Numbered from the stretch's first letter, positions 9,927-19,426 are shown. The stretch: DNA of 64,000 nucleotides from Streptomyces durocortorensis (GCF_031760065.1 NZ_CP134500.1:4402001-4466000); one strand, 5' to 3'. Numbers and translations are program-made. The notes: generated by a model from the sequence alone, not told the origin.

Positions 9927-11906
9927 CGGAATCCGCTTCTCCCAGGTGCGGTGGAAGACGATCTCGTCGCCGTCCTTGCAGATCACCTCGTCGGAGGTGA
10001 TGAAGTCGTGGTCGTCGGCGGTGATCTCCGAGCGCGTCTCGATCTTCACGTCCCAGGCCATCTCCGGCCGGTGCAGCCGGATCGTCCAGTCGGACCGGGT
10101 CCGAGGGGAGAGCGGGTCGTCCTGCTGGACTGCGTACACCTCCAGAGCGTCCTCGGTGAATTCGAGGCCGTCGGGGTAGACCCGCGTACCGCCGTAGCGG
10201 GGGTCGACCTCCAGCCGCCATTCGCCCTTGGCGACATCGCGGACGACGAGGCGTTCGGGGCGCGGCTCCTCCAGGGTGACGGGGTGGACCACGCCGAGCG
10301 GTTCGGACTGTTCCGGTTCGCCGAAGCTGATGGCCGGGTCCTCGGTGTGACGGCGCACCGGCAGTTCGACGAAGCTGCCGTCCGCGTCGAGGGTGAACCC
10401 CGCCGAGCCGGCCTGCGGCCAGATCCAGGGCCAGTACGAGGAGGAGATCGCGAGCCGGATGCGGTGGCCGGGCGGGAAGGTGTGCCCGATGCCGTTGAGG
10501 TCGAAAACCACGTCCTCGGTCTCGCCCGGCGGCCAGTTGTCGGTGCGGTCGCGGCCGTGCCGGGCGGCGAGGTTGAGGGCGCCCCGGGTGACGAGTGTGG
10601 AGGAGCCGTCGGGGGCGACGTCGCAGAGGCGGGCGATGGCCTGGCCGCGCGGCACGTCCATCCGGATGCGGAGCTTCACCCGGGGGCGGCCGAGGATCTC
10701 GATCGGCGCGCCGGCGACCGGGAACTCGAACGACACCGACTTCGCGTCCTCGTCGCGCTGGTCCGGCGGCAGGTCCGCGTCGTTGCCGAACGGGAAGAAG
10801 CGGCCCGCGTCAAGGCCGGTCTGCTGCGGCGAGGCGACGATCCGCTCGCCGCCCTGGAGGGCGTACGCCACCGGGGTCACGTTCTCCGAGGGCCAGGAGG
10901 CGTCCCCGACCCAGCGGCCCGGCAGTGACTCGTACACGGTGGCGGGCGGGTGCGAGCCGCTGATCCAGGAGCGCAGCAGAGGCTCCGCCATCACCCCGGT
11001 CTCCTTGCCCTTGAGGTGCTGGTCCCACCAGCGCAGGGTCTCCTGGAGAAAGCCGATCCCCGGTCCCGGCGGCAGCCCCCGGTCGGGGTACTGGTGCGAC
11101 CACGGGCCGATGATTCCGCGCACCCGCTCCGGGGCGAGGTGCTGGACGAGGCGTAGGACGGTGTCGCGGTACGGGTCGTGCCAGCCGCCGACCGCGAGGA
11201 CGTTCGCCTTGATCGCCCCGTAGTCCTCGCAGACGCTGCCGTGCTTCCAGTAGTCGTCGCGGCTCTGGTGGGCCAGCCAGGTGTGGATGAAGGGGCCGAC
11301 GGCCTCCAGCCGCTTCAGCCACATCTCCTTCCAGGCGTCGCCGACCTGTGCCGGGTCCGGCGGGCGGCAGACGAAGGCGAGCATGGTCGCGGCCCAGGCG
11401 TGCATGTCCACGGCGAGGACTGAGCCGCCCATGTAGTGGACGTCGTTGTCGTAGCGGTCGTCGGCCGAGCAGACGGTGACGATCGCCTTCAGCGGCTCCG
11501 GGGCGAGGGCCGCGATCTGGAGCGAGTTGAAGCCGCCCCAGGAGATCCCGAACATCCCGACCCGGCCGGAGCACCACTCCTGCTGGGCCAGCCAGTGGAC
11601 GACGGCGACTCCGTCCTCCAGCTCCTGCGCGTCGTACTCGTCGCCCGGCAGCCCCTCGCTGTTGCCGTGACCGCGTACGTCGACCCGTACGGAGGCGTAG
11701 CCGTGGCCCGCGTACCAGGGGTGACGCTGCCAGTCGCGCGGGGCGGTCCAGTCGCTGAGCCGGTAGGGCAGGTACTCCAGCAGGGCGGGGACCGGCTCGT
11801 CGGTCAGCGGGCGCCAGATCCGGGCGTAGAGCCGGGTGCCGTCGGACAGCGGGATGTACACGTCCTCGTGGGTCGTCTCGTACGGGAACTCGGTCGTGAT
11901 GTTCAT
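9912..11906 (-). CDS. CocE/NonD-family serine hydrolase (S15 Xaa-Pro dipeptidyl-peptidase-like)
   Basis: This 664-residue alpha/beta hydrolase has a C-terminal jelly-roll domain (X-Pro dipeptidyl-peptidase C-terminal type) from about residue 335. The predicted triad is Ser122 in the nucleophile elbow GISWGG, Asp244 in GWHDPY and His271 in GPWSHQYP. Family members cleave esters or Xaa-Pro peptides; the substrate cannot be read here. There is no signal peptide, so it is probably cytoplasmic. GAGGTG lies just before the ATG. The neighbouring POT peptide transporter, on the same strand upstream, would fit a peptide-use role, but the 190-bp repeat-filled gap argues against one simple transcript. 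Confidence 0.9.
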   Translation of the reverse strand: MNITTEFPYETTHEDVYIPLSDGTRLYARIWRPLTDEPVPALLEYLPYRLSDWTAPRDWQRHPWYAGHGYASVRVDVRGHGNSEGLPGDEYDAQELEDGVAVVHWLAQQEWCSGRVGMFGISWGGFNSLQIAALAPEPLKAIVTVCSADDRYDNDVHYMGGSVLAVDMHAWAATMLAFVCRPPDPAQVGDAWKEMWLKRLEAVGPFIHTWLAHQSRDDYWKHGSVCEDYGAIKANVLAVGGWHDPYRDTVLRLVQHLAPERVRGIIGPWSHQYPDRGLPPGPGIGFLQETLRWWDQHLKGKETGVMAEPLLRSWISGSHPPATVYESLPGRWVGDASWPSENVTPVAYALQGGERIVASPQQTGLDAGRFFPFGNDADLPPDQRDEDAKSVSFEFPVAGAPIEILGRPRVKLRIRMDVPRGQAIARLCDVAPDGSSTLVTRGALNLAARHGRDRTDNWPPGETEDVVFDLNGIGHTFPPGHRIRLAISSSYWPWIWPQAGSAGFTLDADGSFVELPVRRHTEDPAISFGEPEQSEPLGVVHPVTLEEPRPERLVVRDVAKGEWRLEVDPRYGGTRVYPDGLEFTEDALEVYAVQQDDPLSPRTRSDWTIRLHRPEMAWDVKIETRSEITADDHDFITSDEVICKDGDEIVFHRTWEKRIPRTAG

Positions 11907-11985
11907 GGGTCACCTCGATGTACGACGACGCGGGGCGGAGGAGTGGCCGAGGGGCGGTCGGTGGGCGGGTCGGTGGGCGGGGCGT

Positions 11986-12112
11986 TCGGATGGTGTACGG
12001 GTTGGTGGGCGGGGTGTTCGGATGGTGTACGGGTTGGAGGGTGGGCGCTCGGACGGTGTACGGGTCGGTGGCCGGGATGCTCGGATGGCGTACGGGTCAG
12101 TGGACGGGGTGC
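11986..12112. repeat. 31-32-bp imperfect tandem repeat, four units, at the peptide-transporter 3' end
   Basis: Units begin at 11986, 12018, 12049 and 12081, each with the core TCGGATGGTGTACGGG or a near variant. The last unit runs into the transporter stop codon (12097-12099). More degenerate GGTCGGTGGGCGGG copies extend left to about 11955. No spacers and no adjacent cas genes are present. Confidence 0.8.
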
Positions 12113-13605
12113 ATCGTGCGCTTCAGCCAGGGTGCGGCGACGATCATCGCGACCCCGGCCGCCACCGCGATCGCCCCGTTGACGCCGAAGTACGCGGGGT
12201 TGGAGACCTGGCCGTACAGCTTCACGATCTGGGCCTGGATGCCGTTGGCCAGGGCGAGGGAGAGGAACCACAGCGCCATCGTCTGGCTGGCGAACGCCTT
12301 CGGGGCGAGCTTGGTGGTGGCGGACATGCCGGAGGTCTCCAGCAGGATGTCGCCGAGGCCGAGCAGCAGATACGAGCCGACGATCCACCAGGCCGCCATC
12401 CGGTACACGTCGTCCGCGTGGCCGGAGGTGGGCAGGACCATCAGCAGGAAGGAGAGCCCGCCGAGGATCACGCCGAACGCGATCTTGTTGGAGGCGTGCG
12501 GCTGGCGGGGGCCCATCCTGACCCAGACGGCGGCTACCACCGGGGCCAGCGCCACCTCGAAGGCGCCGAGCGCGGAGGCGTACCAGCTGGCGGGGAAGTG
12601 GAAGCCGAGGATCTCGGTCCGGGCGTTGGCGGACGCGAGCAGCATCATCGTCGAGTACGCCTGGAAGAGGATGAAGTTGAAGACGACGGACCCGAGGAAG
12701 AGGACGACGTACGGGCGGAGCCTGCCGCGCTCCTCGGCGGTGACCCGGGGGGAGCGGAACATCACCACGAAGTAGACGACCGGCGCGATCACCGAGACGG
12801 CGGTGAGGACGTCGACGAACCGGTCCATCGTGAGCCAGCCGGCCAGGGCCAGCGCGGTGGCCAGGACGGCGGCCACCACGGCCCCGCCGATGATCATCCG
12901 CACCGCGCGGCGCATCGCGTCGGGGGCCAGCGCGAATTCGGCGGCGTGCCTACGCCCGGCCAGGTGACGGCGGCCCGCGACGTACTGGATCAGGCCGAAG
13001 GTCATCCCGATCGCGGCGGCCGAGAAGCCCCAGTGCCAGCTCCAGTTCTCGCCGAGCCAGCCGGTGATCAGCGGTCCGGCGAAGGCGCCGATGTTGATGC
13101 CCATGTAGTAGAGGGCGAAGCCGGCGTCGCGCCGCTCGTCCTCGGTGCGGTAGAGCTTGCCGACCATGGAGGCGACGTTGGGCTTGAGCAGGCCCGTTCC
13201 GGCGCTGATCAGGCCGAGGCCCACCCAGGTCATCGCGTCGGTGGGCACGGCCATCGAGTAGTGGCCGCAGGCGATGAGGACGCCGCCGTACAGGACGGCC
13301 CGGTACGAGCCGAGGATCCGGTCGGCCAGCCAGCCGCCCGCGACCGAGACCAGATAGACCAGGGTCCCGTACGCGGCCGACACGGAGGCGGCGGTGCCGG
13401 GGTTCATGCCCATGCCGCCGTTCGCCACCGAGTCGGCGAAGAACAGCACCAGGATCGCCTGCATGCCGAGGAACGAGAACCGCTCCCAGACCTCCAGACC
13501 GGACAGCGTCGTCAGGCCCCGCGGATGCCCGAAGAAGGCATGATCGTCTTCGGGTGGCGGCTCGGCCTGCTCGGTGTCGGCGGCGGTGTGGGACAAGGCG
13601 GACAC
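12097..13605 (-). CDS. POT/PTR-family proton-dependent oligopeptide transporter
   Basis: This is a twelve-or-more-helix inner-membrane MFS protein of about 500 residues that would import di- and tripeptides with protons. Diagnostic features are LTTLSGLEVWERFSFLGMQA near the start of helix 1, the GGWLADRILGSYRAVL loop, and FALYYMGINIGAFAGPLI (POT signature). No ATG is near the N-terminus. A GTG at 13605 or a TTG at 13596 (GGGAG eight bases upstream) are the candidates, and the longer one is given. It is divergent from the polyprenyl synthase gene. Tandem repeats start at its stop codon. Confidence 0.93.
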   Translation of the reverse strand: MSALSHTAADTEQAEPPPEDDHAFFGHPRGLTTLSGLEVWERFSFLGMQAILVLFFADSVANGGMGMNPGTAASVSAAYGTLVYLVSVAGGWLADRILGSYRAVLYGGVLIACGHYSMAVPTDAMTWVGLGLISAGTGLLKPNVASMVGKLYRTEDERRDAGFALYYMGINIGAFAGPLITGWLGENWSWHWGFSAAAIGMTFGLIQYVAGRRHLAGRRHAAEFALAPDAMRRAVRMIIGGAVVAAVLATALALAGWLTMDRFVDVLTAVSVIAPVVYFVVMFRSPRVTAEERGRLRPYVVLFLGSVVFNFILFQAYSTMMLLASANARTEILGFHFPASWYASALGAFEVALAPVVAAVWVRMGPRQPHASNKIAFGVILGGLSFLLMVLPTSGHADDVYRMAAWWIVGSYLLLGLGDILLETSGMSATTKLAPKAFASQTMALWFLSLALANGIQAQIVKLYGQVSNPAYFGVNGAIAVAAGVAMIVAAPWLKRTMHPVH

Positions 13606-13752
13606 TCCCGATCGTATGAGCTGATCACGAACATACCGGCGGTCGCGGGAAGCCGCCCACGGTGATCCAAAGGGGACCGGATACGCTGAGTTGAATGAAG
13701 ACAGCGACACATCGACATTGCGTGTGATCGTCAGCAGACAGGAGATGCCCTC

Positions 13753-14763
13753 GTGACCGTCGTCGGGCCGTTCGGACTGCACGTGCGGGACCAGGCTCTT
13801 GAGGCCGATGTCCAGTCGGGCCTGGCCGCTGTCGAGGCGGGGCTGCTCGAAGCCACCAAGAGTGATGTGCCCTTCATTACGGAGGCCGCCCAGCACCTGG
13901 TGCGGGCGGGGGGCAAGCGCTTCCGCCCGTTGCTGGTCATGCTCGCGTCACAGTTCGGTGATCCGGACGCCCCGGGCGTCGTGCCCTCGGCCGTCGTCGT
14001 CGAGCTGACGCACCTGGCCACGCTGTACCACGACGACGTGATGGACGAGGCGGACGTGCGGCGCGGGGTGACCAGCGCCAACACCCGCTGGGGCAACTCG
14101 GTGGCCGTCCTCACCGGCGACTTCCTGTTCGCCCGCGCCTCCCACATCCTGGCCGACCTCGGCCCCGAGGCGGTCCGCATCCAGGCGGAGGCCTTCGAGC
14201 GGCTCGTCACCGGCCAGATCCTGGAGACCGCGGGCCCGCGCGACGGCCGCGACCCGGTCGACCACTACCTGGACGTCCTCAGCGGCAAGACCGGCTCGCT
14301 GGTCGCCGTCTCCGGCCGGCTCGGCGCGATGATGTCCGGGGCGGACGAGCGGACCGTGGACATCCTCACGCAGTACGGGGAGCGGCTCGGCATCGCCTTC
14401 CAGCTCGCCGACGACGTCCTCGACATCGCCTCGGACTCCCACGAGTCCGGCAAGACCCCCGGCACCGATCTGCGCGAGGGCATCCCGACCCTCCCGGTCC
14501 TGCGGCTGCGCGCCCAGGCCGCCGAGGACGGCAAGCCCGACGACCTGGAGCTCGTCGAACTGCTCGACGGCGACCTGAGCGACGACGCCGTCCTCGCAGA
14601 GGCGCTGCGCCGACTGCGCGCCCACCCGGCGCTGGAGCAGGCCCGCAAGGACACCGTGCGTTACGCCCAGGAGGCGCGCGCCACGCTGGCGCCGCTGCCC
14701 GAGGGGTACGCGAAGTCCGCGCTGGAGGAGCTGTGCGACGCGGTGGTCCACCGGGCGGGCTGA
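13753..14763 (+). CDS. Long-chain trans-polyprenyl diphosphate synthase
   Basis: This 336-residue all-alpha prenyltransferase elongates allylic diphosphates with IPP, probably to make the menaquinone side chain. GGKRFRP lies at 53-59, the first Asp-rich motif DDVMD at 94-98, the second DDVLD at 220-224, and GKT near 178. Small residues just before the first motif (HLATLYHDD) are consistent with a long product. The GTG start has AGGAG about nine bases upstream. Its location 10 kb from complex I genes fits quinone supply, but not as one operon. Chain length cannot be fixed from sequence alone. Confidence 0.93.
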   Translation: MTVVGPFGLHVRDQALEADVQSGLAAVEAGLLEATKSDVPFITEAAQHLVRAGGKRFRPLLVMLASQFGDPDAPGVVPSAVVVELTHLATLYHDDVMDEADVRRGVTSANTRWGNSVAVLTGDFLFARASHILADLGPEAVRIQAEAFERLVTGQILETAGPRDGRDPVDHYLDVLSGKTGSLVAVSGRLGAMMSGADERTVDILTQYGERLGIAFQLADDVLDIASDSHESGKTPGTDLREGIPTLPVLRLRAQAAEDGKPDDLELVELLDGDLSDDAVLAEALRRLRAHPALEQARKDTVRYAQEARATLAPLPEGYAKSALEELCDAVVHRAG

Positions 14764-14831
14764 GTCCGGCGCTGTCAACCCCGGCGCGGGCTGAGTCCGC
14801 GTTGTGCACCCTCGATGCGGGCTGAGTCCGG
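14755..14831. repeat. 31-bp imperfect tandem repeat starting at the polyprenyl synthase stop
   Basis: The block GCGGGCTGAGTCCG is present at 14755, 14786 and 14817, exactly 31 bp apart. The first copy contains the real stop codon (TGA at 14761-14763). A weaker fourth copy (GCAGGTTGACG) follows near 14851. Confidence 0.8.
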
Positions 14832-15025
14832 CGCGCTGTGTGCCACCGACGCAGGTTGACGTGGTGTCACCCGGCGGCCTACCCCTACTGGATGGCCCAG
14901 GTGCCCCGTCCGGTTGTCATACCGGAGCAGTAGGCGGAGTTGATCCCGCGGGCTGACGCTTCGGCCCGTCCGTTTTGGTCAGATGGATACCAACGGAAGC
15001 CGCCGACCACGGAGGTAGGGCACAC

Positions 15026-16318
15026 ATGGCACCGAACGACAGCGCAGAGACCACCGGCGCAGAGACCACCGGCGGGGCCACGGGCACTGTCGTGGGCCGC
15101 CGGAAGGCGGCGCGCTACATCGTCCCCGTCGCGGTCGCGGGGGTGGCGGCCGCGACCATCGGACTCGTCCCGGCACTCGCGAACTCCGGCGACCCCGATC
15201 TGCCGAAGATCACCGCGCAGGAGCTCATCGAGAAGATCGCCGCTTCCGACGAGGAGCAGCTCTCCGGCACGTTCAAGATCAGCACCGACCTGGGCCTGCC
15301 CCTCGACGGCCTCGCGGGCTCGCTCGTACCGGGCGGGGCCGACGGCTCAGGCGAGGGCAAGGACGGCGGGGCCGACGGCTCAGGCGAGGGCAAGGACGGC
15401 GGGGCTGCCGCGCCGCAGGACAAGCTCATGGAGCTGACGTCCGGCACGCACACGCTGCGGGTGGCCGCCGACGGCCCGGAGAAGCAGAAGCTGTCCATCC
15501 TCGGAAACGCGTCCGAGTACAGCGTCATCCACAACCAGGGTGAGGTCTGGGCGTACGACAGCAAGTCCGACGAGGTCTACCACGCCGAGGCCCCCGAGGG
15601 CCGGGGCGGCGACAAGGAGGCCCCTGAGGCTCCCAAGGGCGCACCGGCCACCCCGAAGGACTTCGCCGAGCAGGCGCTCAAGGCGGCCGGGGACACCACC
15701 TCGGTCACCGTCGACGGCACGGCGCAGGTCGCCGGGCGGGACGCGTACCAGCTGCTGATCAAGCCCAAGCAGTCCGGTTCGACGATCGGCTCGGTCCGCA
15801 TCGCCGTGGACGCCGAGAACGGCGTACCGCTGAAGTTCACCCTGTCCGCGGCGAGCGGCGGCAAGGCCGTGGTCGACGCCGGGTTCACCAAGGTCGACTT
15901 CTCCAGGCCCGCCGCGTCCACGTTCGACTTCACCCCGCCGAAGGGCGCCAAGGTCACCGAGGCCGACGAACTGGAGACCGGCAAGGACGAGCGGGGCCTG
16001 GCGCAGAAGCCGCTCCCCGGACAGCTCGCCGAACTGGACGGCTTCGAGGGCGTCAACGTCATCGGCAAGGGCTGGACCTCGATCGCCGAGATCAAGGCCC
16101 CCGGCGGCAAGGGCCTCCCCGCAGCGGGCTCGGGCGACGTCCCGGCCGAGGCGCAGGGCTTCCTCGACGCGCTCGGCGACAAGGTCACCGGAAAGTTCGG
16201 TTCGGGCACGGTCTTCAAGACGCGCCTCGTCAACGCCCTGCTGACGGATGACGGCAGGGTATATGTCGGAGCGGTGACGAAGGACGCGCTGGTGCGCGCC
16301 GCCGACGCCGCAAAGTAA
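15026..16318 (+). CDS. Secreted LolA-like / DUF2092-type lipoprotein-carrier fold protein
   Basis: This encodes 430 residues: an N-terminal cytoplasmic stretch, one hydrophobic segment (YIVPVAVAGVAAATIGLVPALA, about 32-53) acting as signal or anchor, and an extracytoplasmic domain with LolA/outer-membrane lipoprotein carrier-like character (GTHTLRVAADGPEKQKL, VWAYDSKSDEVYH, VRIAVDAENGVPLKF). Such proteins are found beside ABC exporters in Streptomyces, as here. An 11-residue unit ADGSGEGKDGG is duplicated near residue 105. The ATG has GGAGGTAGGG upstream. Function is unknown; envelope lipid or lipoprotein handling is inferred from the fold only. Confidence 0.85.
   Translation: MAPNDSAETTGAETTGGATGTVVGRRKAARYIVPVAVAGVAAATIGLVPALANSGDPDLPKITAQELIEKIAASDEEQLSGTFKISTDLGLPLDGLAGSLVPGGADGSGEGKDGGADGSGEGKDGGAAAPQDKLMELTSGTHTLRVAADGPEKQKLSILGNASEYSVIHNQGEVWAYDSKSDEVYHAEAPEGRGGDKEAPEAPKGAPATPKDFAEQALKAAGDTTSVTVDGTAQVAGRDAYQLLIKPKQSGSTIGSVRIAVDAENGVPLKFTLSAASGGKAVVDAGFTKVDFSRPAASTFDFTPPKGAKVTEADELETGKDERGLAQKPLPGQLAELDGFEGVNVIGKGWTSIAEIKAPGGKGLPAAGSGDVPAEAQGFLDALGDKVTGKFGSGTVFKTRLVNALLTDDGRVYVGAVTKDALVRAADAAK
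15335..15400 (+). repeat. Perfect in-frame 33-bp tandem duplication
   Basis: Two identical 33-bp units (15335-15367 and 15368-15400) duplicate the Gly/Asp/Lys-rich segment of the LolA-like protein without breaking the frame. Confidence 0.92.
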
Positions 16319-16347
16319 GGCCGCCGCCGGGAAGTAGGAACGCCGGG

Positions 16348-16411
16348 AGGACCGGAGGGTCTGAGGATCGGAGGGTCTGAGGACCGGAGGGTCTGAGGAC
16401 CGGAGGGTCTG
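16348..16411. repeat. 16-bp tandem repeat, four units
   Basis: Units of AGGACCGGAGGGTCTG start at 16348, 16364, 16380 and 16396; only the second differs (one base). They lie 30 bp after the LolA-like gene stop, in non-coding DNA, before a terminator hairpin. Confidence 0.92.
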
Positions 16412-16480
16412 AGGTCCTGCTGGCCTGCCGACCTTCCGGGTCCTGACGGCCACGACGGCTCTGACGGCTCTGACGGCCTC

Positions 16481-16516
16481 GACCGCCCCGCCGCGCACCC
16501 GTGCGGCGGGGCGGTC
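16481..16516 (+). terminator. Terminator hairpin after the LolA-like gene
   Basis: GACCGCCCCGCCGC at 16481-16494 pairs with GCGGCGGGGCGGTC ending at 16516. It is a very stable GC stem between the LolA-like gene and the ABC transporter genes. Confidence 0.7.
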
Positions 16517-16577
16517 GTGGAGCAGGGCCTCGGAGGCGCCGCGTATGGAGAGCGGGAGACGGGAGAGGTGTGACCGC

Positions 16578-17672
16578 ATGACGTCGACAGGGACAGCCGC
16601 CTCGCGAGACGCGGCCCCGAACGGCAGCACCGCCCCCTTCCCCGCTCCCGACCCGGTCATCCGGACCAGGGGCCTGACCAAGCGCTATCACGGCGGTCAG
16701 CCGGCCGTGGACGGCCTCGACCTCACCGTGCCCGGCGGCAGCGTCTTCGGCTTCCTCGGCCCCAACGGCTCCGGGAAGACCACGACGATCCGGATGCTGA
16801 TGGGCCTCATCGACCCGACGTCCGGCACCGCCGAGGTGCTCGGCAGCCCCATGCCGAGGGCCACCCGTACGGTGTTGCCGCAGGTCGGCGCGTTGATCGA
16901 GGGGCCCGCGCTGTACGGGTTCCTGAGCGGCCGGGACAACCTCCTGCGGTACGACCGGGCCGACCCCACCGCCGACCCGCGCACCCGCCGGGTCCGCGTC
17001 GACCACGCCCTGGAACGGGTCGGGCTCGCCGCCGCCTCCGGCAAGAAGGCCAAGGCGTACTCCCTCGGCATGAAGCAGCGCCTCGGGCTGGCCGCGGCCC
17101 TGCTCCGGCCGCGCAGGCTGCTCGTCCTGGACGAACCGACCAACGGCCTAGACCCGCAGGGCATGCGCGAGATTCGTTCCCTTGTGCGGGAGCTGGCGGC
17201 CGATGGCACCACGGTCTTCCTCTCCTCCCACCTGCTGGACGAGATCGAGCAGGTCTGCACGCATGCCGCGGTGATGGCCCGGGGCCGGTTGATCGTCCAG
17301 GGCCCGGTCGCCGACCTTGCCGCGACAGCCCGGGGCCGGCTCACCGTCGTGACCCCGGACCTGGCCGCCGCCGCCCGCATCCTGAAGGCGCACGGACTCA
17401 CGGGCCTGAGCGCCGACGGCGACGCCCTGAGCGCCCCAAGCGCCGACCGCGATGGCTCAAGCGCCTCAAGCGCCTCAAGCGCCCCAAGGGCCCCCAGCGC
17501 CGACGGCGACCGACTGACCGCCGACGCGCCGTCCGCTGCCGTGGACCTCGCCGACCTCAACGCGGCGCTGGTGGGCGGCGGGGTGCGGGTGCGGTTCTTC
17601 GGCGTCGAGCGGGGCTCGCTGGAAGATGCCTTCGTCGCGCTCACGGGAGAGGGATTCGATGTCGCAGGCTGA
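16578..17672 (+). CDS. ABC transporter ATP-binding protein (ABC-2 exporter type)
   Basis: This 364-residue ATPase energises the membrane protein encoded next. Walker A GPNGSGKTT lies at 61-69, the signature is SLGMKQRLGL, Walker B is LLVLDEPTNGLD and the switch histidine is in SSHLLDE. The C-terminal third carries a low-complexity Ser/Ala/Asp linker (about residues 277-313) coded by in-frame 9-bp-type repeats (around 17458-17484), which ordinary members lack. The start at 16578 is preceded by GAGAGG; an upstream ATG at 16545 is less likely. It overlaps the permease gene by 14 bp. Confidence 0.92.
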   Translation: MTSTGTAASRDAAPNGSTAPFPAPDPVIRTRGLTKRYHGGQPAVDGLDLTVPGGSVFGFLGPNGSGKTTTIRMLMGLIDPTSGTAEVLGSPMPRATRTVLPQVGALIEGPALYGFLSGRDNLLRYDRADPTADPRTRRVRVDHALERVGLAAASGKKAKAYSLGMKQRLGLAAALLRPRRLLVLDEPTNGLDPQGMREIRSLVRELAADGTTVFLSSHLLDEIEQVCTHAAVMARGRLIVQGPVADLAATARGRLTVVTPDLAAAARILKAHGLTGLSADGDALSAPSADRDGSSASSASSAPRAPSADGDRLTADAPSAAVDLADLNAALVGGGVRVRFFGVERGSLEDAFVALTGEGFDVAG

Positions 17673-18603
17673 GCAGGTCACGGCTACGGGGAGCGCGGAT
17701 GGACCGGAGGCCCCGCCCCGCCCCCGTAGCCTGCTGTGGACCCCGCCCCGGCCCCGTAACCCGCTGTGGACCCTGGGCCTCCTCCGGTCCGAGCTCACCA
17801 CCCTGCTCCGCCGCCACCGGACGTTCGCCCTGCTGGGTGTTCTCGCCGCCGTCCCCGTCCTCATCGGGATCGCGGTCCGTATCGAGACGGGCGGCGGCGG
17901 TGGAGGGGCGGGCGGAACGGACGGAGGGGCGGGCCCGGCGTTCCTCGCCCAGGTCACGAACAACGGCCTCTTCCTGGTCTTCGCCTCCCTCGCCGCGACC
18001 CTGCCGGTGTTCCTCCCGATGGCCGTCGGCGTCGTGGCGGGTGACGCGATCGCGGGCGAGGCGAGCAGCGGCACCCTGCGCTATCTGCTGGTAGCCCCGG
18101 CGGGCCGGACCCGGCTGCTCCTCGCCAAGTACGCCTCCGTCCTGACGTTCTGCCTGGTGGCGACCCTGGTCGTGGCCGCCTCGGCGCTGGCGGTGGGGGC
18201 GCTGTTGTTCCCGGTGGGGGAGGTGACCACGATCTCCGGGACGAGAATCAGCTTCGGCGAGGGACTGGTGCGGGCCGGGCTGACAGCGGCCGTCGTCGCG
18301 CTCTCGCTGACCGGGTTCGCAGCGCTCGGGCTGTTCGTCTCGACGCTGACGGGCAGCGGGATCGGGGCGATGGCGGCCACGGTGGGGCTGCTGATCACGG
18401 TGCAGATCCTGGACAGCATCCCGCAGCTGAGCGGGGTCCACGCCTATCTGTTCCCGCACTACTGGATGTCCTTCGCCGACGTCCTGCGCGAACCGGTCCA
18501 CTGGGACGACCTGGTCAAGAACTTCCAGTTGCAGGGGCTGTACGTGGCGGTGTTCGGTTCGGCCGCCTGGGCACGCTTCACGGCCAAGGACATCACGGCC
18601 TGA
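17659..18603 (+). CDS. ABC-2 type transporter permease
   Basis: This membrane protein of 314 residues has about six hydrophobic segments and a cytoplasmic N-terminus rich in Pro/Arg. It pairs with the overlapping upstream ATPase gene to form an efflux-type ABC transporter; the substrate is unknown. The segment AVGVVAGDAIAGEASSGTLRYLL is typical of ABC-2 permeases (cytoplasmic coupling region). A tandem-like duplication LLWTPPRPR/PLWTLG occurs near residues 24-40. Start chosen at ATG 17659 with GAGAGGG five bases upstream. Confidence 0.9.
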   Translation: MSQAEQVTATGSADGPEAPPRPRSLLWTPPRPRNPLWTLGLLRSELTTLLRRHRTFALLGVLAAVPVLIGIAVRIETGGGGGGAGGTDGGAGPAFLAQVTNNGLFLVFASLAATLPVFLPMAVGVVAGDAIAGEASSGTLRYLLVAPAGRTRLLLAKYASVLTFCLVATLVVAASALAVGALLFPVGEVTTISGTRISFGEGLVRAGLTAAVVALSLTGFAALGLFVSTLTGSGIGAMAATVGLLITVQILDSIPQLSGVHAYLFPHYWMSFADVLREPVHWDDLVKNFQLQGLYVAVFGSAAWARFTAKDITA

Positions 18604-18835
18604 ACGGTAGGGCTTGAGCGGGGTTCCCTGGCCGGATCGGATCGGTGGCGAGTCGTCCGTGCCGTCGGCCGGGCGAGCCGTCCCCCGATCGGCTCGTCGC
18701 GGCACGAACGGCACGAACGGTGCGAAGAAAGGGAACAACACGACACGGCACGTTCCGTTTCCGCATGGGTTATGTTCGGTCCTTGGCGACGAGCTGTCAA
18801 CAAGAGATTGGCTGAATCCCCCCTATGCTCACCGA

Positions 18836-19426
18836 ATGATCACATCGCCGAGCAGTGTGCGCCGCAGCGAACGGTCACGTCGCGCGATCCTGCGAGCCGC
18901 CCTCGACCTCTGTACCGAGCGGGGGTACGGGCACGTCACGATAGAGGCCATCGCGGCCCGCGCCGGGGTCAGCAAGAAGACGATCTACCGCTGGTGGCCG
19001 TCGAAGGGAGCCGTCCTGCTGGAGGCGTTCACCGACGCCCTGGTCGACGCCACGCCGTTCGTGGACACCGGCGACATCGGAGCCGATCTGCGTACGCATG
19101 TGGCGGGTGCGGTGAACCTGCTCTCCGTCCCGCCGTTCGGCCCCGCCTACGCGGGCATCCTCTCGGAGCTGCACCACGACGACGTCCTCGCGCAGACCCT
19201 GCGGGAGCAGCTGGTCGACCCGCGCGTCGAGGAGGCGGTGGGCCGGCTGCGCAGCGCCCAGCAGGCGGGCCAGATCCCGCCCGGCGCGGACCTGCCGCTG
19301 GCCGTGGAGATGCTGTACGGCCCCCTCTACTACCGCCATGTGCTGCGCAAGCCGGTCCAGGACGAGGAGACGATCGCCGCTCTCGTGGCCCACGTGCTGC
19401 GGGCGCTGGGGGCGCCGGGGTACTGA
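18836..19426 (+). CDS. TetR/AcrR-family transcriptional regulator
   Basis: This encodes 196 residues with an N-terminal helix-turn-helix (ILRAALDLCTERGYGHVTIEAIAARAGVSKKTIYRWW region, about 15-50) and a C-terminal ligand domain of the TetR_C type. Upstream reading-frame sequence without good coding character makes the ATG at 18836 the likely start. It follows the ABC exporter pair on the same strand after 232 bp, so control of that exporter is plausible but not shown. It is convergent with the protein kinase gene. Confidence 0.9.
   Translation: MITSPSSVRRSERSRRAILRAALDLCTERGYGHVTIEAIAARAGVSKKTIYRWWPSKGAVLLEAFTDALVDATPFVDTGDIGADLRTHVAGAVNLLSVPPFGPAYAGILSELHHDDVLAQTLREQLVDPRVEEAVGRLRSAQQAGQIPPGADLPLAVEMLYGPLYYRHVLRKPVQDEETIAALVAHVLRALGAPGY

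Noticed and set aside
11986..12112. Possible CRISPR array
   Set aside because: Units of about 32 bp are contiguous with no unique spacers, cores drift, and no cas gene is present.
16348..16411. Possible short CRISPR or iteron origin
   Set aside because: Units are 16 bp and head-to-tail with no spacers, and there is no replication gene or AT-rich unwinding region nearby.
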